Source of the DNA: Eleginops maclovinus | Lineage: Eukaryota; Chordata; Actinopteri; Perciformes; Eleginopidae | Length of the DNA: 64,000 bases | Direction of reading: 5' to 3' | Assembly: GCF_036324505.1 (NCBI RefSeq) | Contig: NC_086354.1 | Span: forward strand, 8,294,795 to 8,358,794 | Part shown: positions 41,448-53,700 of the stretch, one piece after another | Layout of the letters: each line of letters opens with the position of its first letter | Position numbering within the stretch: the first letter of the stretch is position 1 | Program-made: the position numbers and the translations under genes | The notes under the pieces: generated by a model | What the model was told of the DNA's origin: nothing | The model's input: only the letters and a program-made list of their open reading frames with translations | Databases searched by the model: none

Positions 41448-41481
41448 GTCAACACCGTCAGTAGTGTGTCAACACCGTAAG
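41448..41481 (+). promoter_or_regulatory. Two 14-bp motif copies, right subterminal
   Basis: gtcaacaccgtcag at 41448-41461 and gtcaacaccgtaag at 41468-41481, direct, 20-bp spacing. The same 20-bp spacing separates the two forward copies of the left cluster (36359 and 36379). Confidence 0.55.
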
Positions 41482-41810
41482 ATGAAGGTTTTTCCTTTTT
41501 TGAAAGAAATTCTTTTGGCTTTTGTTCAAGAATTGAGAGTGTTCATATATTAAAACTCCAAATGATCTTCATGCATTAGTGTCTTGTTTGTGCAAAGCCA
41601 CTGATTTTATATGGTTAAAATTAAAAAACGAGTAAACTAAATGAAGATAATTTGAAATGGCTTGTTCCAAAACAATGAAAAATAATATTAAAAGTCTATG
41701 CAATGTACATTTATCACTTAACTTTGCTGAGGCACACCAGTTCTACATGCTTAAAGATGTTTCAGTGTTTTTGAATTGATCAAACTAAAAAAAAACATAT
41801 TTTCATGTGT

Positions 41811-41833
41811 CAGACGGAGTTGACAATTGTCAA
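41811..41833 (-). promoter_or_regulatory. 14-bp motif, right outermost copy, with adjoining palindrome
   Basis: cagacggagttgac followed by aattgtcaa. The motif end and its neighbour form the perfect palindrome ttgacaattgtcaa (41820-41833). Inverted relative to the left outermost copy. Confidence 0.5.
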
Positions 41834-44800
41834 GTTACTAAGTAAGTAAAAGTATTTTTTTATGAAAAGTGGTTCAATAAAAAACCTGTTCCTTTTCATG
41901 GCATGATAGATAACACCCGTGTTTATAAAGATATCCAATTAAAATGACTGTAATGTAAGTTATTTTTTTTTACTTTCAAAAGTAGTTTTGTCCCGAATCT
42001 CAAGAATCAGTGAATTACAATCCGCTGTTAATAGTGCAGCAAATGCGGTTGGTTTCAATCTGTGTGCGTGTCATTCTCTGTCTGAATTAAAAGAGGTTTG
42101 TTTGGTTTGTATTTCGGAGCTGCGCACCTCTAAAGGGAGGATTATAGACTGTATGGACACCATTTTAGAAATGATCAATTCCTAATGCTCCCTATTGATC
42201 TGCGCACATCTGAACTTCTCCTTTGTTGCATGACAAGTAGTATTCTTTTAGTTTCACAATAGAATGAGCTGCCTTCATAACACACACATTCTGAATGGGA
42301 GGTTATCTGGGGCATAATCAGAAGACTTTTTGCCAAGATCACTCTTTGGCATGTTCTTTGAAATGTTAATTTTCTTCCAAGCTGCCATTAGTTGTGTACC
42401 TGTGGAGCGGAGTGTGTGTCTTTCAAGAGAAAAAGAGGAAGAGAGTTGTGATAGGCCTCTCACCTCTGACAGTCTGCAGCAACAGTGGTATGATTGTTCC
42501 CTCAGCAGATTACTGCGTGATATGAAGCCTCATGCCCTCACAAGACATGTGACTCTTATTTGGTTGAGATAAGGAAAGAGTGAGACTGTGTCGATCTGTT
42601 TTTCTCCTTCAATGTGTACACTATGTGTTTGTGGTTGTGTTTTGTTAATCTATAAACCCCTACGGTTGCCTCCTTAGTTATTTGCCATGGTAGGGTTGAA
42701 CCTATAGTTGAACCTGTGAAGCCATACAGTGTAAAAATGTCTTCTTGAAAGGAAATTGTGAAAGTGGCACAAGTGCTAATTTTAGCAGTATGAGAATAAG
42801 CTCTTAACCCTTTCCTTTTTTACAGTGTGTTCAAGAGGTGCCTCGGTTGACTGGCAGGCAGGCAGCAGCTTATCTACTCAGAGACGGTGAATGATTAGAC
42901 TTTCTGAGGTCTTTTTTTCACAAACTCCGATTATATGGAGCTCAGAAAGGTTTAATAAAACATATGTCAAGTACAGTGACGAATCTGACTCAGATATTAA
43001 GGCGGCACCAGCAATAGCACGCAGATGATGAAGCAGTTGGAACTTTGCAAACAGCAGCAAAGTTGGATTAGTAAACGTTTGGATTCAACGGGGAAATGCC
43101 TAACCTTCATTTAAAGAAGATGTGATGTTACATATGGGTGAAAAGAACTATAAAGTAAACTTAACCAAAGTATTGCGACATGTTCGGCCAAATGCATTGC
43201 CTATGGGCCTGTTCCAAGCTAACCGTCCGCTTTCTCATAGAACAAATCCATGTATTAGAAGATACATTATTTTAACTTCTAGCTAGCTAATTGTTCTCTA
43301 ATTTGTGGTTTGATCAACAATGAATCCATTACATTTGTCTCACCCTGATGACATCACTACACCATCATTAGGTTTCTTTTCTCGGAATTGACAAAGCACA
43401 TTGTTTTCAAATGTATTCATAGCCAGATTAGCATACTCATACCTACTGTAGTCAAACTGACCTTCATTTGTGGATCTGGAAAGTGGGGAACGTCAGAATG
43501 CCTCTAATTTGGCACAAGCACCCACTTGAACACAAGGATGGACTGAGTAGATTTTGGTGGCCAATGTGATGCCGTTTTTGACAGACATGGATGCAAACTG
43601 CAACTGTGATTTTAGTAGTTTTTTTTTCGGTACACACAACATATATACAGTTTATTGCACATATGTAATCCGGAAGAGGGATCCCTGAGGTATCTTCCAT
43701 TTTCCCACCTTTTAAATGTAAGTTTTTTCTTGTTCGCATTAGGATCTCAGGAGGGTTCGTATTCCCTACAGTCTTTAAATCCCCCTGAGATACATGTTTT
43801 AGTTTACGGGACTGAGAGAACATACAGTGTTCCACTGGCTAATATTTACTAGCAGCACACAACTAAAACACTTTTTCCATGGTGAACTCCTTCTGCTTTA
43901 GACAGCTCTCAGGGAGAAAAACGTCAGGGCCAATAACCCTTTGTTGCACAGCCCATTTGTTTCTCCTTGGCACAGCGGTTGACAACCACTGTCTTAGAGG
44001 CTTCATATGGATGCTAATTGGAGCGCAGCAGAGAGTCAGGACATGTGTTGCATCCTCTCCCCTCTCCTACCGATCCCTTCTCTTCTTGTCATCTTCTATT
44101 CCCTTTCTTCAGGCACTCAACTTCAGCCCCCAGTTCCCATAAAGTTTTCTACATATCTCCCAGTTGACTCCATCTAACATCTCATTCCATCAGTTCACTT
44201 TTATCCCCACTCTCCACCTCAGTCTTTCACCTCTCTCCTATTTCCCTTTCACTCTTTAAAAAAAATGGGAGATGTGACAGCGAACATAAGTGCAGAAGCA
44301 GCTTCAGACCTTAGTGTGTAAGAGGGAGAACCCTGGTGTCAGTGAGCAATCCCAATAACGCCACCAACACACATCAGAGAGCCCCTGTGTGCGTGCGCCT
44401 GTGTGTTTGCATGGATTGTGCATGCTGCGTTTGCTGTGCCTCAGGGCAAAGAATTTTAAATCAGGCGTCCAAGGAAACTGATAGCGCTGTATATTTGAAT
44501 ATTTATTCCTTATCAGAAGCTGGTATATTAATGAGGGTAGCTGTGACTGAGCGGTTTATGGAAAGAGAGACAGAGTCTGGCGTTTAGGGACAGGCAGATG
44601 GTGTTTTCTCCTCTGGTTTCATGTCTTAGCCTAAAGAAAGCTCATGAGCTCTGCCTAGTGTTTATCCTCTGGAATTACATAAGACTGAACACGGCTGACA
44701 AGGACGTAAGGATGTTTTGATGGCAGTATTCCCTGTTGATCTGCAGTTTAGTTTTTTTCTCCAACCCAGTTTTTGCAGTCTCTGGAACAAGATGGGAAAA

Positions 44801-47056
44801 CCTTCCATTTTTAGAAAGAGATGAGAAGGTAGCTGTTTCACAGAAACTCTATGAAATACAATGAATTTATTAGACATATTCTATTCTCCATCTATAATCC
44901 CAGTAGGTGTAAATAGACATTTGGGAAGAGAAAGAGTTAAAAAAGAGGGGTTGAAACTAATGTCATGTCTGTCCATTAAATATGAAAAAATCTGAGCTTT
45001 AAATCTGATGTGTGGTGTATAGTCGGTGTATCGTTTGTTAACCTTTTCTGATGTTTGTTTCCTTTTCTTTTAGCTAAACTAAGCTGAGCTAAGCTAAGAT
45101 TCCCATTGCTGCAGCTTCACATTTAACGGACAGATTTAACATTATTCTTTAAGTATTTTACCTCTGCTTTGCTCACATACTTGTGGAAAACTTTGCAATA
45201 TATAGTTTTGCCTACTCTGAAAAACTGAAACGTTGACCTTAAATATATGTATGATGTAAAAAGAACTGTATTAGGTTAGTTGAAAGCAATAATATCAAGT
45301 TTGAATGAAAAAAATATTAGGTTCAATTTAGTATGTTTGTATTCAACTAACCTAATTCAGTTATGTGAAATCTGTTTACATAATTCATTTAATTAAAGTC
45401 AACGTTTCAGTTTTATCAGTGCAAAATATAGCCCAATTAAACTAAACTAACTGGAATCCTTACTTGCACTTTGGCTCATAAACGTTGTCTTTATCAACGC
45501 CATTTCTCGCCAATATGCCTGAACAGTAACGTGACGTAATGGCTACTCAACATAGATGTGAATATAATATAAATATATAAGCAATATAGCTCAATCCTTA
45601 GCTATTTACCTCATTAGCTTCAGGAGAAAAACTGTGTTTTATACCGCTTTTTTACCACTTGAGAGTCAGTTTCTAGATTTATACCCCGAGGTGTTTTCTA
45701 CTTGCCCCAATCAATATGGCAATTTTTATTTAAGATTCCTGCAGGCAAAGAATAAGCGTATTTTATGGAACAAGAGAATATGCGTATTTTCAGTTAGGCA
45801 TCTCTTATTTAAGCCAAAAAAGCAGCAAAAAGGCCACTGAAATGTGCAACTATCACAGGAACTTTAAAACGTCTTCAAATGATCAAACTTAGGTTTTGCT
45901 GACTCTTGGAGTCACAGAGTCAAAGAAGAGGAACAAATCTCTCCTCCTTTTATCTCCTTTAACATTCACTCTGTTGGCCTGTTCCCGTCTTAATGGAACA
46001 ATGAGCAGCATTACCAGCGGCTCATCCTTGTGATCCTGTCTCCCTGGGGTCCCGGTCCCCTTCCAGTGGTGTGTAAATGTAGGTCGACTGCACTGTGATT
46101 TGGCGGGGCTTCTGTTTGTTTGGATCAGGAGTTCATGTTGAGGCAGATCATAGTCTCAGGCACTTGAGCAGGTTTGCAGGTGCAACAGACAAGAACTAGA
46201 GGCTCATTTCACAAAAATAATCTCTCATTTATGATGATAAACAGCCAGCTGGAAAAAAATATCCAAAATATGAAGATGCTACAGTTAGCGCTCAATCATG
46301 AAGTCTGTCAAAGTGAGTTGAATGTTGATGATGAGTTTTAAAGGTCAGAAAACTTTTTTTCTGCCTGTTTCAAATGTAACATCTGATGTAGCCATCATTT
46401 AAAAATGAATGTGAGGTAAATGACGTGCATGAGACAAACCTAAATGCCATATTTATATTACATTTTCTAAAGTAGGTCTGATTGTTTTGTTTTTGTCGCT
46501 TCCATGTAATAACTTCATTAGGGATACTTTTTCCAGGTAACTCAATAAATAACATTCAAATGAAATCAGATTGCTTGAATCAAAAATATATATTTTTTGT
46601 CAATATTAGGTGCAAAGTTTCAAACATTGGCTGTTGTGACTTCTGTACAAGTTGCGGAAAACACGTCAGTCCGTTTTGTTCTCTTGAACGCAATATCTAA
46701 ATAATGTGTTATGGGATTTAATCTAAATTTAGCACACACGTTTACTTAGACTCAAGGACAAATGTATTAAATTGTGGTGGTCAGAGGTCACTGTGACCTA
46801 AAACAACACTGATTTTGGCAATACCTCAACAGTTCATACACTTATAAGGACAGACTGCAATTGTGCTCTTCTGTAATGGCACCATCGATGAAGCAACTCC
46901 TAATATGGCCCTTAAAGTTGTGAATGGAATTGCACAATATACACTTTCTAATACAGACTTTCTGGAAAATTCTTTCTAGATTTGTATTACATTTCAACTG
47001 AATCAGAACTAATGTGTGGCTGTGGTTTCTCAACACCAAAGCAAATTAATCGAATG

Positions 47057-47460
47057 CAGAGGTGGGAGGAGTACTCGGTTCTTGTACTTGAGTAAAAGTA
47101 CAAGAACCAGAGTGAAGGAACAAGCAAAAGCACAAAAACTGCTTGTTATGCAGATTGGCCCATTTCAGAATAATATATATGATATGTTTTGATTATGATT
47201 ATTGATCATTAAAGTGTGATCAAAGCTGGTAAAGGAGCAGATAGTTTGAGTGACTTTCTATACTGCAGGGTAGCTGCTGAATTTACTGGATGGATGGATG
47301 GATGGTAGTGGAGTAAAAGTACATGATTTACATCTGAATTGTAGTGGAGTAGAAGTACATAGTAGAAAAAAATGGAAATCCTCAAGTAATGTACGAGTAT
47401 CGCAAAATTGTACTTAAGTACAGTACTTGAGTAAATGTACTTAGTTACTTCCCAACTCTG
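47057..47460. repeat. hAT-like non-autonomous element, second long copy
   Basis: The left end is cagaggtgggaggagtact. The right end read in reverse is CAGAGTTGGGAAGTAACTAA. The interior shares 'cccatttcagaataa', 'tactgcagggtagct' and 'tgaattgtagtggagt' with 2921-3432. It contains a short (GGAT)n run near 47287-47303. The 8 bp on each side do not match, so the target duplication is lost or I misplaced an end. Confidence 0.6.
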
Positions 47461-47867
47461 CTTAAACCTAGTAAGCTGGGGGGAGTTTTCATGGTGGGGG
47501 AGTTTTCATTTTCATTTTCAGTGTTTGTGCTGGGGACATTGGGGACCTAATGAGAATGATACCACTCTCTCGTGTGTGCTACATTTCAAAGAAGCTACCT
47601 GGTTAGCTTAGCTTAGCATAACGATTAGAGACATAGGCAAACAGCTAGCCCGGTTCTGTCCAAAATAAAAAAATCTACCTACCAGAACCATTTTCCTCCA
47701 CACTACCTTGTTTAAGTCAGCACAGCTCTCCACTTTAAATACAGTATATAGTATTTGTCATGTTTACATATTGTTAGTTTGTTATAATACATTATTTAAA
47801 ACAGTCCTATTTTTATTGTATTGTTTGCTACATATTCTTCTTTCTGTGTCTTTGTATGCACCACATA

Positions 47868-47944
47868 TACCAAAGGAAATTCCTCGTAGGCCTATGTGTA
47901 GACCTACTTGGTAATAAAACCGATTCTGATTCTTATTCTGATTA
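47868..47944 (+). repeat. 3' tail of a truncated retroposon
   Basis: 'aaaggaaattcctcgtaggc', 'acctacttggtaataaaacc', then imperfect GATTCT repeats. This 'AATTCCT...ACTTGG.AATAAA...(GATTCT)n' tail is common in fish genomes as the end of 5'-truncated LINE/SINE copies. A reverse-orientation relative is at 54960-55025. Confidence 0.5.
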
Positions 47945-49130
47945 TACCTTGTTTGATTCATATGTGTGCTTCTACTTGATTACTTTACAATATTCGTGCA
48001 GGGAGGGACTTGATATTTGATATTTGACTCTGATTAACTATAAAATGACATCTTGTGTTTTTCAGGGAAAAGAGTTCCTAAAGCATCATCTGATATTTTT
48101 CACAGCATCTATTGCCTCCCCTGGTTTGCAATCCTCACTCTGTCAGCTTGTTGTTCACAGACCAGATGTTGCTGTACAATTTATCACAAGATTCACTCCA
48201 GGCACAATTTCAGATTGCAGAAGACTGCACTTTTTTCTCCAGGAGAAAGATGTTTCAGACAGCTTCCTGAGCAGATTTTATTTGATGTTATGCAGAATCT
48301 GTGGCCTGTAAACAATGTGTTTTCAGGAGGGAAAATCATTAATTTTACGCAAAAGCACTGGGGCATTTTCTGAGCATCTTTCAGAAACACTGCTATATTT
48401 CAGCCCATATCTCAAATGCAATATTGAGTAAAAAGAAATAGCAATAGGCCTGCGATTTGTATTCTTTGTCAGCATGCCCCTCGTTCCAAATGGATCAACA
48501 GACGACGATCAATGTATCTCCTTGTCTGCATTTCCATCCGCTCATGCATTTATCCGTCCATTTATTCACCCGTGAGTCGCAGCGAGCCACGTTTTCATCT
48601 GAGAAAGAACAACAAAAAAAAGGGGGCGAGTGTTTGGAGCCTTATCCCTCTGACACAGCGGCTCACTCTGATCCCTGGAACACAATAGAGCTGGCCTCCT
48701 GCACCCTTGGGCCAGGCAGCGAATAATACCCATAATGCAGCATGTCTGTGACTGCTGGAATCCCCTGTGGCCATACTTGTCCAGCTTGTAGAGGGCTTTG
48801 CCAGAGACGGGTTTGCCAGGCAGCAGCCTATAATGCCAACATATGGATGCCAGACATTGGCACCAACAGCACACATTATTCTCCAATTCAACCTGCCTTA
48901 TGAGTGAGGGATGTTTCTGTGACTTGAGTTGACAGACTGCTCGGGGAAAGTGCCCTTCAGGTGTATAATGTACTGCATACGCTCTGTGGCATTGTTGAGA
49001 GTTGAGTTATTCAGCACAACCATTCGTGTCAAATCAACAATAACATGGTGGCTTAGATAAGACCGATACAATAACAGTTGTCAACCAAGTAATAAGTCCC
49101 GTGATGATGCGCCCTAAATAAAAGAACAAG

Positions 49131-49139
49131 GCGCGCGCG

Positions 49140-49187
<48 letters not shown>
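49131..49187. repeat. (GC)n-(AC)n alternating tract
   Basis: About 18 bp of perfect GC alternation directly joined to about 39 bp of AC alternation. This uninterrupted purine-pyrimidine alternation is a sequence type known to favour left-handed (Z) DNA under supercoiling. Confidence 0.95.
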
Positions 49188-49188
<1 letters not shown>

Positions 49189-49884
49189 CTGTTTGTGTCC
49201 TCTGAGCTCCCATCATCTCCTCAAAACAGCATTGTTTAAGGAAAACTGGGAGTTTACCAACAGAAATATAAAAGAACAATTACCTCAAGATTTCCCTGAA
49301 TAATTCCAGTCATTGTTTATGGGACTCCGCGTGAACATGTGTGTTTGAAAGGAACCGGGCAATCCCTCAGAAACAACACAACTGTGCTAGATTTCTGGCC
49401 TCAAAGTGGAGGCTTCGATTTTCTTTTTTTCAAACTCATAAAAACTGCATGTGGGTTTTTCAACTGGGTCGAGTTGTGGTGGGAAGCTCCACACTGCCAC
49501 ACTGTGGTGAAAAAAAAGCACGACACGGACAGGATGTTTTTTCTCTTTTATTTAAAATATGCAGGAAGCTTCAACACCCAGCATCAAGAGTAAACTTTGG
49601 CAGCGATGGCAGCTCACACAAACACACGAAAGCAGGCAACATATTCATTCTTCAAGATTAAAAGCTCACATAAGCGTCCAAATACAGTATTTGAAAATAC
49701 TCCTGGAGATAAAACTGCATTAGTTTCAGTGCCTTCAAGTAATAAACACACACATTTTGGTAACCCTTATCTGTATCAGTGGTCTAAACCTAATGCGGTG
49801 TTGGCTTGACCAGTTATATTTACTGTCTGCACTCGCTGCCATCAGGGGACCACTTGTCTTGCCACATATGGGCATGTGATATGA

Positions 49885-50012
<128 letters not shown>

Positions 50013-50679
50013 ACTGGTTGTTTATACGACTGTTATTTATAACAGTACATCCTGGTGTATATTCTTGGCTCTAAACTCTGTAAAAAAAATACTCCAGGGA
50101 GTGTTGGAGTAATAAATAATTCCACCTGTCCACACACTGAAAAGCATTGTAGTCAAGATTGTTGACTCCTGCACACAAACATTTGTCTTTTAAGAAAACA
50201 AGGGAATGATCGATCGCTGCGATAGTCATCTCTATCCGACATTCTTGGTCTTAATGCGCCCGAGACGGCTTGTATCGCAAACTAAGGCACTCAATTTGAA
50301 GACCACTTTCAAAGTTTAGAAAAACCCTTGTGATAGTCAAGACATTTTAAAGCTGTTTCTTGCTTCGTAGACAAGATTTAAGTGGCTTTTTCAAATTTAA
50401 ATGCGCGGTTAAGCTTAATGAAGCATGTGGATAAGCTAAAACACGATATTGAGTGTCTTCCACGCTTGCCGCAGGCTTCAGGAGACATGTCGCCCAAACA
50501 GGAATCAGGCAAAAATCTCAAACCGCTTCTCTCACATGGGGTCTACATCACCCCCCCCCAATCAGCGGGTCCATAAAGGATCCATCACAATCCAAGCCTT
50601 CTCCCGATTTTGGTCCTCTCAGCTCATGTCTGAGCGTGAGCACATTCTCGTCTCTTATTGACCGCCCTTGTTCCGCCGC

Positions 50680-50721
50680 TCACACGTTGATCTTCTTCAG
50701 CTGTTCATAAGTGAGGAAGAA
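50680..50721 (-). CDS. slc25a30: slc25a30 coding exon 9 (residues 273-285 and stop)
   Basis: Thirteen residues, [13 protein letters not shown], then TGA at 50680-50682. Acceptor ...agtttacag. It is too short for simple ORF detection and was found by looking for the conserved FFxTYEQLK end of the family. Confidence 0.92.
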   Translation of the reverse strand, partial: FFLTYEQLKKINV

Positions 50722-53700
50722 CTGTAAACTGAGTAAAGGAGAAAAAAGATTTGCCAAGTGTGGGTAGCTAACTGAGGCTCTTTGTGTACTCCTGCTCAAA
50801 GCCTGCCTTGTTACCATTTCCTTGTTACCTCAGACTGCTCAGCTGGAACAGGTCAATAATCTCATTACATTTTTCAGGCCTGGTTGGAGCACGATGACCA
50901 CTTTTCTTCCCTCATGCAACTCTTTGGCCTACGCTGAAAGACTTTCATAGAGTTCCATCCCCACTCATTTTTCTCCCACCCCCCCGAGTCCATTCTAACC
51001 TGGGGCAGTTGGGTACTAAGGCTTAAAAAGTTACATAAAAGCGTTAGCTAGCATTCTTACTCTGGCATGGCTTTAAATGCCATACTTTAGCATATGCGTA
51101 ACAGAATTATCAACTTTCCCCGCTCTGATTTCTCCAGCTCTACAGATATTGCATCACAGAGGCTAAATGTAAACAGACTGGTGCGCTAATGAGATGGTTC
51201 AAGGATACAATGATGTTCCACGGTCCCAGGCGGAGCCAGTTGGGAAAGAAGCCCTTGTACAGGGCCATGAAGCCCTCGGAGCGCCACGTCTGGAAAAAGG
51301 GAAAAACAAACATGTTAAAAACCCATTTCATCTCATTGTCCTCTGATGATCACTCTTAAGTCCTCTCCGGGCTTTTGCTTTTAACTGGGACCTTGAAATC
51401 AGTGACATTAAGGTCTGATCTAGATATTCCTAATGACTACATTATTAAATATTCATCCAGAATCCAAAACAAACACTCGAAAGGCACTTCTTCATAGCAA
51501 CAGGACAGCGTTTCTAAGAGTCTAATGATTTCATAGACTCTAATAACTTTGACGCTGGCTGTCTGAAAAGAAAAAACTTCTACATGGTCATTCATAGCTG
51601 GAAGTCATGTAGATAACTTTAAAGGTGGTATTCCCCTTATTAATGCCAAGGCCAGGGAGCGCCCCCAAAAGGCCAAACTAACTTTTTAAAGCCAGAAAAA
51701 CACCAACAATCTATCCCCCGTCTTCATCAGTGCTAATCTGAATGGCAAAGTAGGCTCGAGTCCCTGAACAAAGCAAGTGTGTGTGGTTATTCCTGCTGTT
51801 AATACATGCCTGTAACAGCAAGAGCTTCTGTAATCTAAACTCAGTTAGTGGATCAAGTTATGGGGACATAATGTTGTCTATAGGTTGGTAGTGATTTGAC
51901 AGACATGATATGGAGCTGATGGATTCTTGGTGATTTAAGCTGAGCTTGACGAGAGAGTATAATGTTTGAAACAGATCAGTGTAGCTGTGTCATCTGTGTG
52001 TTAGCTGAGAGTTATGGGATGTAGCAGTGCTTTTTATGTGGAGCTGAACAACCCTGAACCTGTCTTAATGTTTTCCAACCCAATTGAGATTCACCACAGC
52101 CCCTTCCCCATGACGAAAGCATAGAAATATGAATTTGACCGCTACAGTCGCCTTTTAAGGCATCATGTTCAAAGTAGATTGATGAAAATAAATATAAAAG
52201 AAGATCACAGCATAACTGAATAAATGTTCATCTTTAAATATTAATTCAGCAAGTATTTAGGAATAATAAACTGGCAAACAATATGAAGCCTAATAGCTAG
52301 TTTTTTTGTCATGTTTTGTGCATGAGTACAGTACTTGCATACATGTACTTTGTTACTTTCCAACACTGTCAGACGATTAAAAATGATCTGTTTGCCGATG
52401 ACCACTCAAAGGTTTTCAGCGTGGCTCACACTTGCACTGACTGCATTGGGAGCTGCAGTCCGCTCACCACCAGTGAAGTTGTCTCGAAGAAGCAGGAAGT
52501 GAGAGAGGGACTGTGGGGAGAGTTATTAAGCTAATTCCTTGTGGTCTGATTAAGAGCCCATATTGTTTCTTTCCAAGCTAAAGTAGACGACACATTACTT
52601 CAGAGTTGTTAAGATGGGGATGGCTAATTCTCTTTATACCTCCATCAGGCAGTCGCACAGAGCTACGTTGATGCGGAAGTGGGCGTGGTTAAAATCTCAG
52701 CTGGGTTGGAAAATGATAGACGCACCCTGGTTAAAAAAAGCTTAAATGCTACAATGCGTGTGAATTACCAATAATTGGGAAACCTTAAAAGGATTTTTCA
52801 ATAGTGTTCTCTGAATATTTTGGCAAAACCTGTTAAGACTGTAAGGTGAAAATGCAACCAGTTTTTTTAGAACGCAACCAGCAGCACCATTTTGTTAGTC
52901 CCTCCCTGCCTCACGTTTTTTAGGAGGCATTACCTCAAACTTTAAAAGCCTCTCTCAGAGCCACAGAACACATTATGTATGAGCTAAGAAGTACTGCCTG
53001 TAAGGAAACAAACTGATGTCATTTGTGAAATCTGTGGAGTGTTCCTTCAATTTCCTCTAATCTGAATCCGGTGACTGACCTGCAGTATACAGTCCAGTGT
53101 CCCCTGGTACAGAAATCCTCCTCTCTGGTTCATCATGCGTGTCCGCACTACGTCCACTGGGTTGGAGGCCAAAGCTCCCGCCAAGCCGCACGCAAAGCTG
53201 GAGCTGTGGGACGACAAGACACAGGTTCTAATTATCATCTTTAGACTTTTTGTCCTTTATTTTAATACTTGGACAATGCTGCGGTGTGTGTGCTGCAGCC
53301 ACATTTAAACAACTTAAATCCACCAAGGAGGAGAATATAAGGTAAATCCAAACACTGATTAATTATACTTAAGTCAAACTGAAGCACGGCCCAACAGCAA
53401 ACTACATTTAAAGATGGCCGGAGTTGTGGCTCAATGTTTTCCACATTTCATGGGTAACTTCAAAGTGTTCTAATGATCCTAATTGTAATGCTTACATACA
53501 AAGACTTTTTAAAAGACCTGAGGAAACCCGGAATTGAGCATTGAGCAACAAGAAACATAATGTTTTGTTGCTTAGTTGCAAGTACAAAGACTTGAAAAAC
53601 AGGTCTGTGTATTCCACTGTAAGATATTGAAATGTGCCTCCCAATGATTAACATTCGAAGCCGGACGATATCCAGAGGCAAACTCACACAAAGTGCGTGT

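Larger units (their letters stand above)
36010..41824 (+). mobile_element. Putative large DNA transposon with a DDE-like ORF and 14-bp repeated end motifs
   Basis: The limits are the outermost copies of a 14-bp motif: gtcaactccatcag at 36010-36023 and, inverted, cagacggagttgac at 41811-41824. Nine motif copies are found between these points, all outside the ORF at 38209-40935, and I saw none elsewhere in the window. Removing the nested Tc1 (1606 bp with its TA) leaves about 4.2 kb. Inverted outer copies and clustered subterminal copies are what a transposase recognises in several DNA transposon classes. I could not find a convincing target duplication, so the true ends may lie some bases further out. 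No known family name is assigned. Confidence 0.55.

Noticed and set aside
53460..53687. 75-codon minus-strand open frame beside slc25a30 exon 6
   Set aside because: It is intron sequence following the exon 6 donor; the exon itself is placed by phase and conservation.
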